NCBI GenBank assembly: GCA_963794385.1
Contig: CAWCDT010000010.1
Location: forward strand, 62,001-126,000
DNA from: Gaiellasilicea sp963794385
GTDB lineage: Bacteria > Actinomycetota > Thermoleophilia > Gaiellales > Gaiellaceae
Direction of reading: 5' to 3'
Length of the DNA: 64,000 nucleotides
The first letter of the stretch is position 1. The number at the start of each line of letters is the position of its first letter. The position numbers were made by a program, and so were the translations under genes. Shown piece by piece: positions 42,123-50,348 of the stretch. The notes beneath the pieces are model-generated. The model was not told the DNA's origin and made no database searches. It saw only the letters and a list, made by a program, of their open reading frames with translations.

Positions 42123-42933
42123 GTGACTTCCCGAACGCCGCGCGCCACCTTCCGCGCGTTGCACGAGCGCGACGAGCTGTTCGTCATGCCCAATCCATGG
42201 GACGTCGGCTCCGCGAAGCTGCTCGCATCGCTGCGGCTTCGAGGCGCTCGCGACGACGAGCGCGGGCTTCGCCTGGTCACTTGGCAGGCTCGACATGAAC
42301 GTGACGCGTGACGAGCTGGTCGAGCACGTCACGCTGCTCGCTGCCACGACCTCTCTGCCGCTGAACGTCGACAGCGAGCGCTGCTTCCCGGACGACCCGG
42401 GCGGGGTCGCCGCCACCGTTGGGCTGCTCGCCGAAGCCGGCGCGGCCGGCTGCTCGATCGAGGACTACGACCCGGCGACGGGCCGGATCGACGGCGTCGA
42501 GGTAGCGGCCGAGCGAGTTGCGCTCGCCGCCGCCGCGGCCCGTGACATGCCAGAGCCGCTCGTCCTCACCGCGCGGGCGGAGAACCACCTCCACGGAGTC
42601 GACGATCTCGAGGACACGATCGCCCGTCTCCGTGCGTACCGCGACGCCGGCGCGGACGTGGTCTACGCGCCGGGGCTCTCGCAGCTCGAGGCGATCTCGG
42701 CCGTCGTCGAGGCAGTCGGGGTACCGGTCAACGTGCTCGCGCTGCCACACGGGCCGAGCGTGTCCGAGCTCGCCTCGGTCGGCGTGCGGCGAGTCTCCAC
42801 CGGCGGCTCGCTGGCGCGGTCTGCGTACGGCGCGCTCCTCGCCGGCGCGACCGAGCTGCTCGGCGAAGGGACGTCGCGGTACGCCCGCGCCGGCGCCTCG
42901 ATGGACGCGCTCCGGACCGCATTCGAGGGCTAG
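42123..42933 (+). CDS. Isocitrate lyase/PEP mutase superfamily enzyme, one frameshift
   Basis: GTG 42123 begins TPRATFRALHERDELFVMPN and PWDVGSAKLLASL. Near 42240 a base is missing and the neighbouring frame gives FEALATTSAGFAWSLGRLD, then TTSLPLNVDSERCFPDDPGG, GAAGCSIEDYDPATGRIDGV, LVLTARAENHLHG and GADVVYAPGLSQLEAI. The restored protein is ~269 residues. Mg-binding Asp and Glu are present (NVDSE, SIEDYD), but the KKCGH-type catalytic loop of isocitrate lyase is replaced by DSERCFPDD. Possible roles are 2-methylisocitrate lyase-like or oxaloacetate hydrolase-like; unresolved. It sits 15 bp after the tRNA. Confidence 0.82.
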
Positions 42934-42944
42934 ACTCCGCCGCG

Positions 42945-44279
42945 ATGAGCACGGAGACGACGCGGGTGCTGTGGGGCGGCGAGACGCGCAAGGCGGTTGC
43001 CAACTTCCCCGTCTCGGGCGAGCCGATCCCGGTCCCGGTCGCCCGCTGGCTCGGCCGGATCAAGGCTGCAGCGGCCCGTGCGAACGCCGAGCTCGGGCTT
43101 CTCGACGCCGACAAGGCGGAGCGGATCGCCGCAGCCGGCGACGCGATCGCGAACGGCGAGCACGACGACCAGTTCCCGATCGACGTCTTCCAGACGGGGT
43201 CGGGGACGAGCTCGAACACGAACGCGAATGAGGTGATCGCGGCGCTCGCGGGCGATGACGTGCACGCAAACGACGACGTCAACATGGGCCAGAGCTCGAA
43301 CGACGTCTTCCCGTCCGCCGTCCACCTTGCCGCACTGGACGAGCTCGAGCACGACCTATTGCCCGCGCTCGCGATGCTCGCCGGCTCGCTCGAGGCGAAG
43401 GCGACGGAGTTCGACGACGTGGTCAAGTCCGGCCGCACCCATCTGATGGATGCCGTCCCGATGACGCTCGGCCAGGAGTTCGCCGGGTACGCTGCGCAGG
43501 TTCGCCAGGGAATCGAGCGCGTACAGGACAGTCGCAAGCGGCTCGGCCAGATTCCGCTCGGCGGCACGGCCGTCGGGACTGGCCTGAACACACACTCCGA
43601 CTTCGGCGCGAAAGTGCGCGACCTGCTCACCGCGGAGACGGACCTCCAGATCTCTGCCCCCGCCGACCCGTTCGAGGCGCAGGCGGCCCGCGACGGCCTT
43701 GTCGAGGCCTCCGGCATGCTCAAGGTCGTCGCCGTCAGCCTGACCAAGATCGCGAATGACCTGCGGCTGATGGGCTCGGGCCCTCGCGCCGGCCTGTCCG
43801 AAATCTTCCTGCCGGAGTTACAGAAGGGCAGCTCGATCATGCCGGGCAAGGTGAACCCGGTCATCCCCGAGGTCGTTACCCAGGTCAGTGCTCAGGTGAT
43901 CGGGAACGACCAGGCGATCGCGGTCGGCGGCCTGCAGGGCCACTTCGAGCTCAACGTCTTCGTCCCGATGATTGCCCGCAACCTGCTCGGCTCGATCAAG
44001 CTGCTCGCCTCGGCGTCGCGGCTCCTGGCGGAGAAGTGCATCGACGGGATCGAGGCGAACCGGGAGCAGAACGAGCGCTACGCGGAGCTGACGCTCTCGG
44101 CGGCGACGGCCCTGAACCCGTACATCGGCTACGACAAGGCGACGGAGATCGTGAAGAAGGCGGCCGCGTCGGGCCGCTCGCTGCGCGAGGTCGCGCGCGA
44201 CGAGGGCGTGGACGACGCGGTCCTCGACGAAGCGCTCGACTATCGCAAGATGGCGAAGCCGCACTCCCCAGGTAGTTAG
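42945..44279 (+). CDS. fumC: Fumarate hydratase class II
   Basis: This 444-residue protein has QTGSGTSSNTNANEVIAALA, VNMGQSSNDVFPSAVHLAAL, VKSGRTHLMDAVPMTLGQEF, IPLGGTAVGTGLNTHSDFGA, the family signature GSSIMPGKVNPVIPEVV with the catalytic serine, and AITLSAATALNPYIGYDKAT-like sequence near the end. It interconverts fumarate and malate in the TCA cycle without an iron-sulfur cluster. ATG start, 11 bp after the PEP-mutase-family stop. The stop overlaps the convergent exported-protein stop by 4 bp. Slightly short (~460 is usual) but complete. Confidence 0.94.
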   Translation: MSTETTRVLWGGETRKAVANFPVSGEPIPVPVARWLGRIKAAAARANAELGLLDADKAERIAAAGDAIANGEHDDQFPIDVFQTGSGTSSNTNANEVIAALAGDDVHANDDVNMGQSSNDVFPSAVHLAALDELEHDLLPALAMLAGSLEAKATEFDDVVKSGRTHLMDAVPMTLGQEFAGYAAQVRQGIERVQDSRKRLGQIPLGGTAVGTGLNTHSDFGAKVRDLLTAETDLQISAPADPFEAQAARDGLVEASGMLKVVAVSLTKIANDLRLMGSGPRAGLSEIFLPELQKGSSIMPGKVNPVIPEVVTQVSAQVIGNDQAIAVGGLQGHFELNVFVPMIARNLLGSIKLLASASRLLAEKCIDGIEANREQNERYAELTLSAATALNPYIGYDKATEIVKKAAASGRSLREVARDEGVDDAVLDEALDYRKMAKPHSPGS

Positions 44280-44698
44280 CCCGTCGTTTTCGGCTTGTCC
44301 GGACGGCGCGGGGGTTCCTTCGCAGGTCCCTGCTCCGTCTGCTTTACCGGTTTCCCGGGCTTGGCCTGCACCGTCTGACACTCGGGCTTTGCCTTCAGGA
44401 TCGCGCGGCTGCCACGGCCTCCGATCGCGCGCACCAGCAGGTTCGTGCAGCTCGTGATCCGGACGTTGAAGCGCGCGACGAAGGTGCCGTTCGCGAGGGC
44501 GATCGGGCCGGCGAAGCGCCGCCTGTTGCCGATCGTCGCGGTCAGGAGCACCGGCTCCCGCGGCCGGAAACCGCTGCCCTTGACGAGGAGCGGCGCGACC
44601 GAGCCGAGCTTCAGCGCCGCAGGCGGCTTCGCTCCCCACGCGGGCAGTGCGGCGACCAGGATCGAAATGACGAGACCAACGGCAAGTACGGCGCGCAT
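44276..44698 (-). CDS. Exported protein of unknown function
   Basis: 140 residues with an N-terminal signal (VLAVGLVISILVAALPAWGA, cleavage after AWGA). The mature part looks like one Ig-like beta domain (LLVKGSGFRPREPVLLTATI, NGTFVARFNVRITSCTNLLV) with two cysteines that could pair, and a charged Pro/Lys-rich tail (residues ~115-140). This pattern is common in actinobacterial secreted proteins of unknown role. It has its own AGGAGAA site. It is convergent with fumC and downstream of lipA on the same strand, separated by a G/C-run hairpin. Confidence 0.7.
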   Translation of the reverse strand: MRAVLAVGLVISILVAALPAWGAKPPAALKLGSVAPLLVKGSGFRPREPVLLTATIGNRRRFAGPIALANGTFVARFNVRITSCTNLLVRAIGGRGSRAILKAKPECQTVQAKPGKPVKQTEQGPAKEPPRRPDKPKTTG

Positions 44699-44744
44699 AC
44701 GTTCTCCTACCCAGCATCAAGCCACCGGTCGTGCTCACCGCGCG

Positions 44745-44767
44745 CCCCGCAAAAGGGGGGTTTTTGG
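44745..44767 (+). terminator. Possible hairpin with T-run
   Basis: GCCCC (44745-44749), a GCAAAA loop, then GGGGGG and TTTTTGG form a short plus-strand terminator shape between lipA and the exported-protein gene. No plus-strand gene ends immediately upstream, so it would only stop read-through from fumC or act as a hairpin for the minus-strand lipA transcript. Assignment is weak. Confidence 0.35.
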
Positions 44768-44773
44768 TAGGAA

Positions 44774-45709
44774 TCAGTAGGAAATCGTGCCGCGGCCGGT
44801 GGCGGCCGCGTGGCGCTGCTCATCGGCCCGGTAGCTCGAGCGGACGAGCGGCCCGGCGAAGACGGAGCCGAAGCCCAGCGCCTCGCCCTGCTCGCGCAGC
44901 CACTGGAACTCGTCCGGATGCACCCAGCGGTCGATGAGGGCGTGCTTCGGGCTCGGCTGCAGATACTGGCCGATCGTGACGACGTCAACGCCGTTCGCGC
45001 GGAGGTCGCGCATGGTCTCGACGACCTCGTCGTTCGTCTCGCCGAGGCCGACGATGATCCCGGACTTCGTGAGCAGGGGGTAAGCCGGCTCAGCGTAGGC
45101 CGCGAGCTCCTTGGCGCGCTTGAGCAGCCAGAGAGCCTTGTCGTAACTCGCCTTGGCCCCCCGCATCCGTGGGTGCAGGCGGCGGACCGTCTCGATGTTG
45201 TGATTGAAGACCTCGGGGCGCGCCGCGAGGACGGTGCGCAGCGCCTCCTCCTCGACGCCGAGGAAGTCGGGCGTCAGCACTTCGACGCTCGACTCGGGCA
45301 GCTTCGCCTTGATCGCCCGGATCGTCGCCGCGAAGTGGCCGGCACCCCGGTCGGGGACGTCGTCCCGGTCGACCGACGTGACAACCACGTGCTTCAGCTG
45401 CATCTGGGCCGCCGCCTGGCCGACGCGGAGCGGCTCCAGCGGGTCGGGGGCGTGCTCGGGCTTGCCGGAGTGCACGTAGCAGTAGCGGCAGGCGCGGGTG
45501 CACGTCTCGCCGAGGATCTGGAAGGTCGCCGTACCCCGTCCCCAGCACTCGGAGATGTTGGGGCAGCGGGCCTCCTCGCAGACCGTGTGCAGCGAGAGGC
45601 CGTGCAGGAGCTTCTTGACGTCGAAGTAGCGTGAGTCGGCGCTCGGCGCGCGAACCTTCATCCACTCGGGCCGGCGCGGCCGCTCGGCGACGGGAAGCGA
45701 CGTCTCCAT
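44774..45709 (-). CDS. lipA: Lipoyl synthase
   Basis: About 311 residues from ATG 45709 (GTG 45718 is possible). The auxiliary cluster cysteines are in CEEARCPNISEC and the radical-SAM cysteines in CTRACRYC. VVVTSVDRDDVPDRGAGHFA, FNHNIETVRRLHPRMRG and KSGIIVGLGETNDEV follow, and the C-terminal RSSYRADEQ supplies the conserved serine. It inserts two sulfurs into protein-bound octanoate to make lipoate, needed by the E2 subunit encoded 2 kb upstream. It follows lipB by 10 bp, so the lipoylation pathway and its target enzyme are co-located. Confidence 0.95.
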   Translation of the reverse strand: METSLPVAERPRRPEWMKVRAPSADSRYFDVKKLLHGLSLHTVCEEARCPNISECWGRGTATFQILGETCTRACRYCYVHSGKPEHAPDPLEPLRVGQAAAQMQLKHVVVTSVDRDDVPDRGAGHFAATIRAIKAKLPESSVEVLTPDFLGVEEEALRTVLAARPEVFNHNIETVRRLHPRMRGAKASYDKALWLLKRAKELAAYAEPAYPLLTKSGIIVGLGETNDEVVETMRDLRANGVDVVTIGQYLQPSPKHALIDRWVHPDEFQWLREQGEALGFGSVFAGPLVRSSYRADEQRHAAATGRGTISY

Positions 45710-45719
45710 CACGCGCACC

Positions 45720-46431
45720 CTAGCGGCGGGCCGCCAGCTGCCCGTGCACGGGCTGGGGCCAGAGCCCGTGGCCGGCGTCCGCGGGGAGCTCCTCCAGCTC
45801 GAGCTCGAACACCTCGGCGAGCGCCGCGAGCGCGGGCGCGCGCACCTCGTCGACGGTGACCGGGCGGCCGAGCTCCTTCGCGATCGTCGTGAACGCCGCG
45901 TCCTCGAGCCCGCACGCCGTGATCCACTGCGTGAACGGCGCCGGGTCGAGATCGACGTTGAGCGCGTAGCCGTGGGTCGTGATCCATTTCGAGATGTGGA
46001 TCCCGATCGACGCGATCTTGCGCGGCGGGCGGAGTCAGCCAGACGCCGGTCAATCCTTCGATCCGTTGCCCTTCAAGTCCAAACGCTGCGAGCGTTTGGA
46101 CCAGCGCCTCCTCGAGGTCGCGGCAATAGCGCTTCACGTCCAGCCCGTGCCGGTTCAGGTCGAAGATCGGGTAGCAGACGAGCTGCCCCGGCCCGTGGTA
46201 GGTCGACTTGCCGCCACGGTCGGTCTCGACCACCTCGACCTCGGCCCCCTCCGGGATGTGCAGCTCGGACGCTTCCGTCCGCCGGCCCGTGGTCACGGTC
46301 GGCGGGTGCTCGAGCAGGAGGATCGTGTCGGGGATCGCCCCCTGCGAGACCGCCCCCGCAATCGAGCGCTGCAGCTCCCAGGCCTCGCTGTAAGGGACGA
46401 GGCCGAGGTTCATCACATAGGCGCCCTTCAT
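45720..46431 (-). CDS. lipB: Lipoyl(octanoyl) transferase, one frameshift
   Basis: ATG 46431 overlaps the upstream gene stop (ATGA). The N-terminal part reads NLGLVPYSEAWELQRSIAGA, LLLEHPPTVTTGRR, TDRGGKSTYHGPGQLVCYPI (the LipB signature) and RIEGLTGVWL. Near 46025 the frame slips to PRKIASIGIHISKWITTHGY, which contains the catalytic Lys, and FTQWITACGLEDAAFTTIAK, with the catalytic Cys, ending at 45720. ~236 residues when joined. It transfers octanoate from acyl carrier protein to lipoyl domains before LipA acts. All catalytic residues survive, so a sequence error is more likely than loss of function. Confidence 0.9.
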
Positions 46432-47375
46432 GCCCCTCCCAGGGTAATCGTGCCGGCTGCCACGCCGTCGAACAGCTCCAGCCAGGCGGCGACGGGATCG
46501 CCGAGCTCGACCGCGACGGTGTGGTCGTGCGGCGCGAGCACCGTGTGCCAGGAGAGTGCCCGAACGAGCGTCCCGAGCAGGTAGCCCTCCTCGAACGCCC
46601 TCCGGAGCGCGGCCGGTGGGCCGAACTGCGTGAACGGCTCGAGGTACGCGTCCCGGAGCCGCTCGACCTCCGGCGATCCCGGCGCCGCGCCGACGCGCTC
46701 CGCGGCGAACCGGATCGGCAGTACCGGGCCGACGAACGGATGGGATGCGACCGCTTCGGCCCAGTCGAGAAGGCGAACGTGGCCGTCGCGGATGAAGAGG
46801 TTGCCGTCGTGGGCCTCGGTGTGGACAACCGTGTCCGGGACCATGCGCCCCAGCCCGTCCAGAGCCCGCCGGATCGCGGCGCCCCGCCGTTCGTGCCCCG
46901 GCAGCTCCCCGGACAGCTGCTCGAGGAGGTCGGGCCGGGCATCGAGCGTCCCGAGGGCGACTGCCTCGTCGGCGTCGGGCGCCACGTCGATCTGCAGCTG
47001 GGCGTACCCGGCGAGCAGCTCCTCCCAGGACGGCGCCGGTCCGCCTTCGTCGAGTTGAGTGCGGAGGCGTCGACCGGCGTCGCGCGTGAGCAGGCGCGGG
47101 CCATCGAACGCGATCACCTCGGGGAGCAGGTCCGGCCGGCGCCGGGCGAGCGCCGCCGTCAGCGCCGGCTCGAAGGCCAGCGAGGGCGGGTCCTCCTTGA
47201 ACCACGCCTCTCCGTCGCGCGTCGGCACACGCGCGACGGCCGACCACGCCCGCGAGAGCACGACCTCGACGTCGCCCGTGCGGTCGACGTGCCGGTCGAT
47301 CCATGCAGTCGCCTGGTCGAGCCAGCCGGGCTCGTCCCATGGGAGTGTCGCTACAGCTTCTGGCCGAACATCCAC
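46428..47375 (-). CDS. Phosphotransferase (APH/choline kinase-like) family protein
   Basis: GTG 47375 gives 315 residues, overlapping the VOC gene by 25 bp. Kinase-like features: VEVVLSRAWSAVARVPTRDG, AWFKEDPPSLAFEPALTAAL (phosphate-binding Lys), LPEVIAFDGPRLLTRDAGRR, the catalytic loop TVVHTEAHDGNLFIRDGHVR and metal-binding LLDWAEAVASHPFVG. In the Brenner motif the usual catalytic HxD is HTE, an Asp to Glu change, so activity is uncertain. The acceptor could be an aminoglycoside, a metabolite or none. It lies between the 2-oxoacid dehydrogenase and lipoylation genes, but a link is only positional. Confidence 0.78.
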   Translation of the reverse strand: MDVRPEAVATLPWDEPGWLDQATAWIDRHVDRTGDVEVVLSRAWSAVARVPTRDGEAWFKEDPPSLAFEPALTAALARRRPDLLPEVIAFDGPRLLTRDAGRRLRTQLDEGGPAPSWEELLAGYAQLQIDVAPDADEAVALGTLDARPDLLEQLSGELPGHERRGAAIRRALDGLGRMVPDTVVHTEAHDGNLFIRDGHVRLLDWAEAVASHPFVGPVLPIRFAAERVGAAPGSPEVERLRDAYLEPFTQFGPPAALRRAFEEGYLLGTLVRALSWHTVLAPHDHTVAVELGDPVAAWLELFDGVAAGTITLGGA

Positions 47376-47776
47376 CGGTGACCCTCGAGATCCTCGGCCG
47401 TGTAGAGGCGCAGGCCCACTGGCTCGTTGTCCTCCAGCGGCCGGATGACCGCCGCTCCCGCCGCGACGGCCTGCGCGTGATGGGCCTCCACGTCGTCCAC
47501 CTCGACGAAGAGGCCATCGATCACCCACGGGTTGTCCTGCCAGCGGCGCGCCGGCTCGCAGCTCTCGCGGTGGCGCCTCGGTCCCTGGTACTCGGGGCTC
47601 GGCGTGGCGAGCATGACGACCTCGCCGTCCAGCTCCAGCTCGGCGTGCGTCACCGTCCCGTCCTCTCCCGTGTGGCGCGCTCCCTCTCGCTCCTGGAAGC
47701 CGAAGGCCGCCGTCAGCCAATCGATCGCGTCGCCCGCGTTCTCGTACGCGATCATTGGGACGATCCGCTGCGCCAC
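47351..47776 (-). CDS. VOC-superfamily protein (glyoxalase/PhnB-like)
   Basis: A 141-residue protein from GTG 47776: IVPMIAYENAGDAIDWLTAA, FGFQEREGARHTGEDGTVTH, AELELDGEVVMLATPSPEYQ, VDDVEAHHAQAVAAGAAVIR, LRLYTAEDLEGHRWMFGQKL. The YENAGDAIDWL start and EGHRW end mark the PhnB/glyoxalase-like branch of the vicinal oxygen chelate fold, often involved in antibiotic resistance or small-molecule binding. Likely metal ligands are the His of VTHAEL and the Glu/His of DLEGHRW. No substrate can be named. It begins 8 bp after the E2 stop. Confidence 0.85.
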   Translation of the reverse strand: MAQRIVPMIAYENAGDAIDWLTAAFGFQEREGARHTGEDGTVTHAELELDGEVVMLATPSPEYQGPRRHRESCEPARRWQDNPWVIDGLFVEVDDVEAHHAQAVAAGAAVIRPLEDNEPVGLRLYTAEDLEGHRWMFGQKL

Positions 47777-47784
47777 GGCGCGGC

Positions 47785-49200
47785 TCAGTAGTCCGATTCG
47801 CCCCAGCTCTCGAGCTTCTCGCGCAGGTCGCGGAGGAAGCGGCCTGCGAGGGCGCCGTCGACGAGCCGGTGGTCGTACGTCAGCGTCAGGTTCATCATCG
47901 GCCGGATCGCGATCACGTCCTGGCCCCGGTCGTCCTGGACGACCCACGGCCGCTTCACGACCGCGTAGGTGCCGAGAATGCCGGCCTGCGGCTGGCTGAT
48001 CACGGGCGTGCCGTGGAAGGTGCCGTAACCGCCCGGGTTGGTGATCGTGAACGTGCCGCCCTGGACGTCGTCCGGCATCAGTTTCTTGTCGCGTGCCCGC
48101 TGCGCGATCTCGGCGACCGAGCGGGCCATGCCGAGCAGGTTCAGCCCCTCGGTGTGCTTGACGACGGGGACGATCAGGCCCTTGCCGTCCGCGAGCTCGA
48201 CCGCGAAGCCGAGGTTGACGTAGTTGCGCGTGACGATCTTGTCGCCGCGGATCTCGCCGTTGATCCACGGGTATTGGCGCAGCGTTTCGACGGTCGCGCG
48301 CGCGATGAAGGAGAGGTAGGTCGGGTTGACGCCGTACGCGGCCTCGTACTCCTTCTTCAGCTTGGCGCGGATCGCGACCACGCGCGACATGTCGACCTCG
48401 ATCGCGCTCGTTACGTGCGCGGAGGTGTCGAGCGAGCGGCGCATGTGCTCCGCGATCCCTTTGCGCATTGCCGACATCGGCTCCAACGTCTCGCCGGGAG
48501 CCGGTTCCTCGGCGGGTCGCGCAGGCTCCGCCTGCGCGATAGGCGTGGGTGCAGCCGCCGGAGGCGGGGCTGCCGCGGGTTCCGGCGTCGGTGCCGCTGG
48601 AGGTGCCGGGGCTGCGGGCGCTGCTGCGGGCTCTGCCGCCGGCGTAGCCTTGGTCGAGGCGTCAGCCTCGACAAAGGCCAGAATGTCCTTCTTCGTCACG
48701 CGGCCGCCGGTGCCGGTGCCCTGCACGGCGCTCGGGTCGACGCCGTGCTCGGAAGCGATCCGGGCGACGACGGGCGAGACGAAGGTGCGCCCGTTGCCCC
48801 CGTCCTGTGCGGCCGCCGGAGCCGGCGCGGGAGGAGTCGAGGGCGTGGGCTCGGCCGTCTCGGTCGCGGCGGCCTCGGACGCATCGGCGGCGGCCTGGGT
48901 GGCGGGCTCGGGAGGCGCCTCGGCCGGGGCCGGCTCGGCGACCTCTGCTCCTTCGGGCGCGATCACGGCGAGCACCGTCCCGACCTCGACCGTCTCGCCC
49001 TCCTGCACCATGATCTTCGCGACGACGCCGTCGCCTGGGCTCGGCACCTCGGTGTCGACCTTGTCGGTCGAGATCTCGAGCAGTGACTCGTCGGCGGCGA
49101 CCTTCTCGCCTTCCGACTTGAGCCACTTCGTGATCGTCCCCTCGGAGACGGACACGCCCATCTGGGGCATGACGACGTCGATCTGCGTTCCGGTGGCCAT
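47785..49200 (-). CDS. 2-oxoacid dehydrogenase E2 (dihydrolipoamide acyltransferase)
   Basis: 471 residues. Lipoyl domain 1-80 (VVMPQMGVSVSEGTITKWLK, lipoylated Lys in EISTDKVDTEVPS), then a long Ala/Pro linker, a peripheral subunit-binding domain (FVSPVVARIASEHGVDPSAV, GGRVTKKDILAFVE), a second Ala/Pro-rich linker, and the catalytic domain (MSAMRKGIAEHMRRSLDTSA, PWINGEIRGDKI, FTITNPGGYGTFHGTPVISQ, active-site DHRLVDGA). E1 is split into alpha and beta, which suggests the branched-chain or acetoin/pyruvate class rather than an AceE or SucA partner. GGAGGGG precedes the ATG. Its 5' region is the structured element at 49211-49374. Confidence 0.93.
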   Translation of the reverse strand: MATGTQIDVVMPQMGVSVSEGTITKWLKSEGEKVAADESLLEISTDKVDTEVPSPGDGVVAKIMVQEGETVEVGTVLAVIAPEGAEVAEPAPAEAPPEPATQAAADASEAAATETAEPTPSTPPAPAPAAAQDGGNGRTFVSPVVARIASEHGVDPSAVQGTGTGGRVTKKDILAFVEADASTKATPAAEPAAAPAAPAPPAAPTPEPAAAPPPAAAPTPIAQAEPARPAEEPAPGETLEPMSAMRKGIAEHMRRSLDTSAHVTSAIEVDMSRVVAIRAKLKKEYEAAYGVNPTYLSFIARATVETLRQYPWINGEIRGDKIVTRNYVNLGFAVELADGKGLIVPVVKHTEGLNLLGMARSVAEIAQRARDKKLMPDDVQGGTFTITNPGGYGTFHGTPVISQPQAGILGTYAVVKRPWVVQDDRGQDVIAIRPMMNLTLTYDHRLVDGALAGRFLRDLREKLESWGESDY

Positions 49201-49210
49201 CGCCCCTCCT

Positions 49211-49374
49211 AGTGTTTCGTCCCGTACGTCGGTTGCCACTCTGGGGAGTGGCCAGGTGTGATCTGGCGGCGCACGGTGCCCGCGTGCGTGCTGGTAGCAC
49301 GTGCGCGGGTGCCGGGTGCCGCCAGGCGCGGTTGGACGCCCGCAGAGACCAACTGGTGTGCGGGACGGAACACT
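49211..49374. other. 164-bp intergenic element with terminal inverted repeats and internal hairpins
   Basis: The ends AGTGTTTCGTCCCG (49211-49224) and CGGGACGGAACACT (49361-49374) are inverted repeats with one mismatch over 14 bp. Inside, CCACTC/GAGTGG, a long TGGCGGC/GCCGCCA stem enclosing CCCGCG/CGCGGG arms, and GTTGG/CCAAC can each form hairpins, giving a closed multi-branch structure. It fills the whole gap between the E1 beta stop and the E2 ribosome binding site. Candidates: a cis-acting RNA setting E2 expression, or a MITE-like element. I match it to no known family. Confidence 0.65.
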
Positions 49375-50348
49375 TAGTACTCCGCCAACTCTCGAAGTCC
49401 CTTCACGACGTCGTCGACCTGCGGGATGAACGCCTTCTCGAGCACCGGCGAGAACGGCACCGGGCAGTCGGGCGCCGCGATTCTCTTCACCGGCGCGTCG
49501 AGGTCCTCGAAGGCCTCCTCGGCGATCGTCGCCGCGATCTCGCCGCCGAAGCCGCCGCTGCGGTTGTCCTCGTGCAGCACGACCACCTTCGAGGTCTTGC
49601 GCACGCTCTCGAGCACGGCTTCCTTGTCCCACGGCATCACCGAGCGGAGGTCGACGATCTCGACCGAGACGCCGTCGCCTTCGAGCGTCTTCGCCGCCTC
49701 GTCGGCCGTGTAGACCATCGCGCCCCAGGTGATCACCGAGACGTCGTCGCCCTCGCGGTGGAGGCGCGCCTTGCCGATCGGCGTCACGTAGCGCTCGTCG
49801 GGCACATCGCCCTTGATCCGGCGATAAAGGTGCTTGTGCTCGAAGTAGAGGACGGGGTTCGGGTCCTCGATCGCCGCGACGAGGAGCCCCTTCGCGTCCT
49901 CCGGGGTCGCCGGGCAGACGCACTTCAAGCCGGGGATGTGCGCGAACGAGCTCTCCGGGTTCTGCGAATGGAAGGGGCCGCCCGAGAAGCCGCCGCCGGA
50001 GGGGAGCCGGACGACGATCGGCACCGGCGTGCCCGCGCGGAAGCGCTGCTTCGCGGCGACGGTGACGAGGTGGTCCCAGCCGCAGGAGATGAAGTCGGCG
50101 AACTGCATCTCGGCGACGGGGCGCATCCCCATCATCGAGGCGCCGGTGGCGGCGCCGAGGATCGCCGTCTCGGCGAGCGGCGAGTCGATCACGCGCCAGG
50201 GGCCGAACTCCTCCTGGAAGCCGAGCGTCACCTTGAAGGCGCCGCCGTAGACGCCGACGTCCTCGCCGATCACGAAGACGCGGTTGTCGCGCCGCATCTC
50301 CTGCCGGAGGCCGTCGCTGATCGCCTGGAGGTACGTCTTCTCGGCCAT
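49374..50348 (-). CDS. 2-oxoacid dehydrogenase E1 beta subunit
   Basis: 324 residues: TYLQAISDGLRQEMRRDNRV, FVIGEDVGVYGGAFKVTLGF, RVIDSPLAETAILGAATGAS, PVAEMQFADFISCGWDHLVT, RLPSGGGFSGGPFHSQNPES, VCPATPEDAKGLLVAAIEDP and the C-terminal VKRIAAPDCPVPFSPVLEKA. This is the pyrimidine/transketolase C-terminal partner of the alpha2beta2 E1, binding thiamine diphosphate at the alpha-beta interface. ATG 50348 shares one base with the E1 alpha stop (TAATG), ensuring balanced synthesis. The Glu in VIGEDVG activates the cofactor. Confidence 0.94.
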   Translation of the reverse strand: MAEKTYLQAISDGLRQEMRRDNRVFVIGEDVGVYGGAFKVTLGFQEEFGPWRVIDSPLAETAILGAATGASMMGMRPVAEMQFADFISCGWDHLVTVAAKQRFRAGTPVPIVVRLPSGGGFSGGPFHSQNPESSFAHIPGLKCVCPATPEDAKGLLVAAIEDPNPVLYFEHKHLYRRIKGDVPDERYVTPIGKARLHREGDDVSVITWGAMVYTADEAAKTLEGDGVSVEIVDLRSVMPWDKEAVLESVRKTSKVVVLHEDNRSGGFGGEIAATIAEEAFEDLDAPVKRIAAPDCPVPFSPVLEKAFIPQVDDVVKGLRELAEY

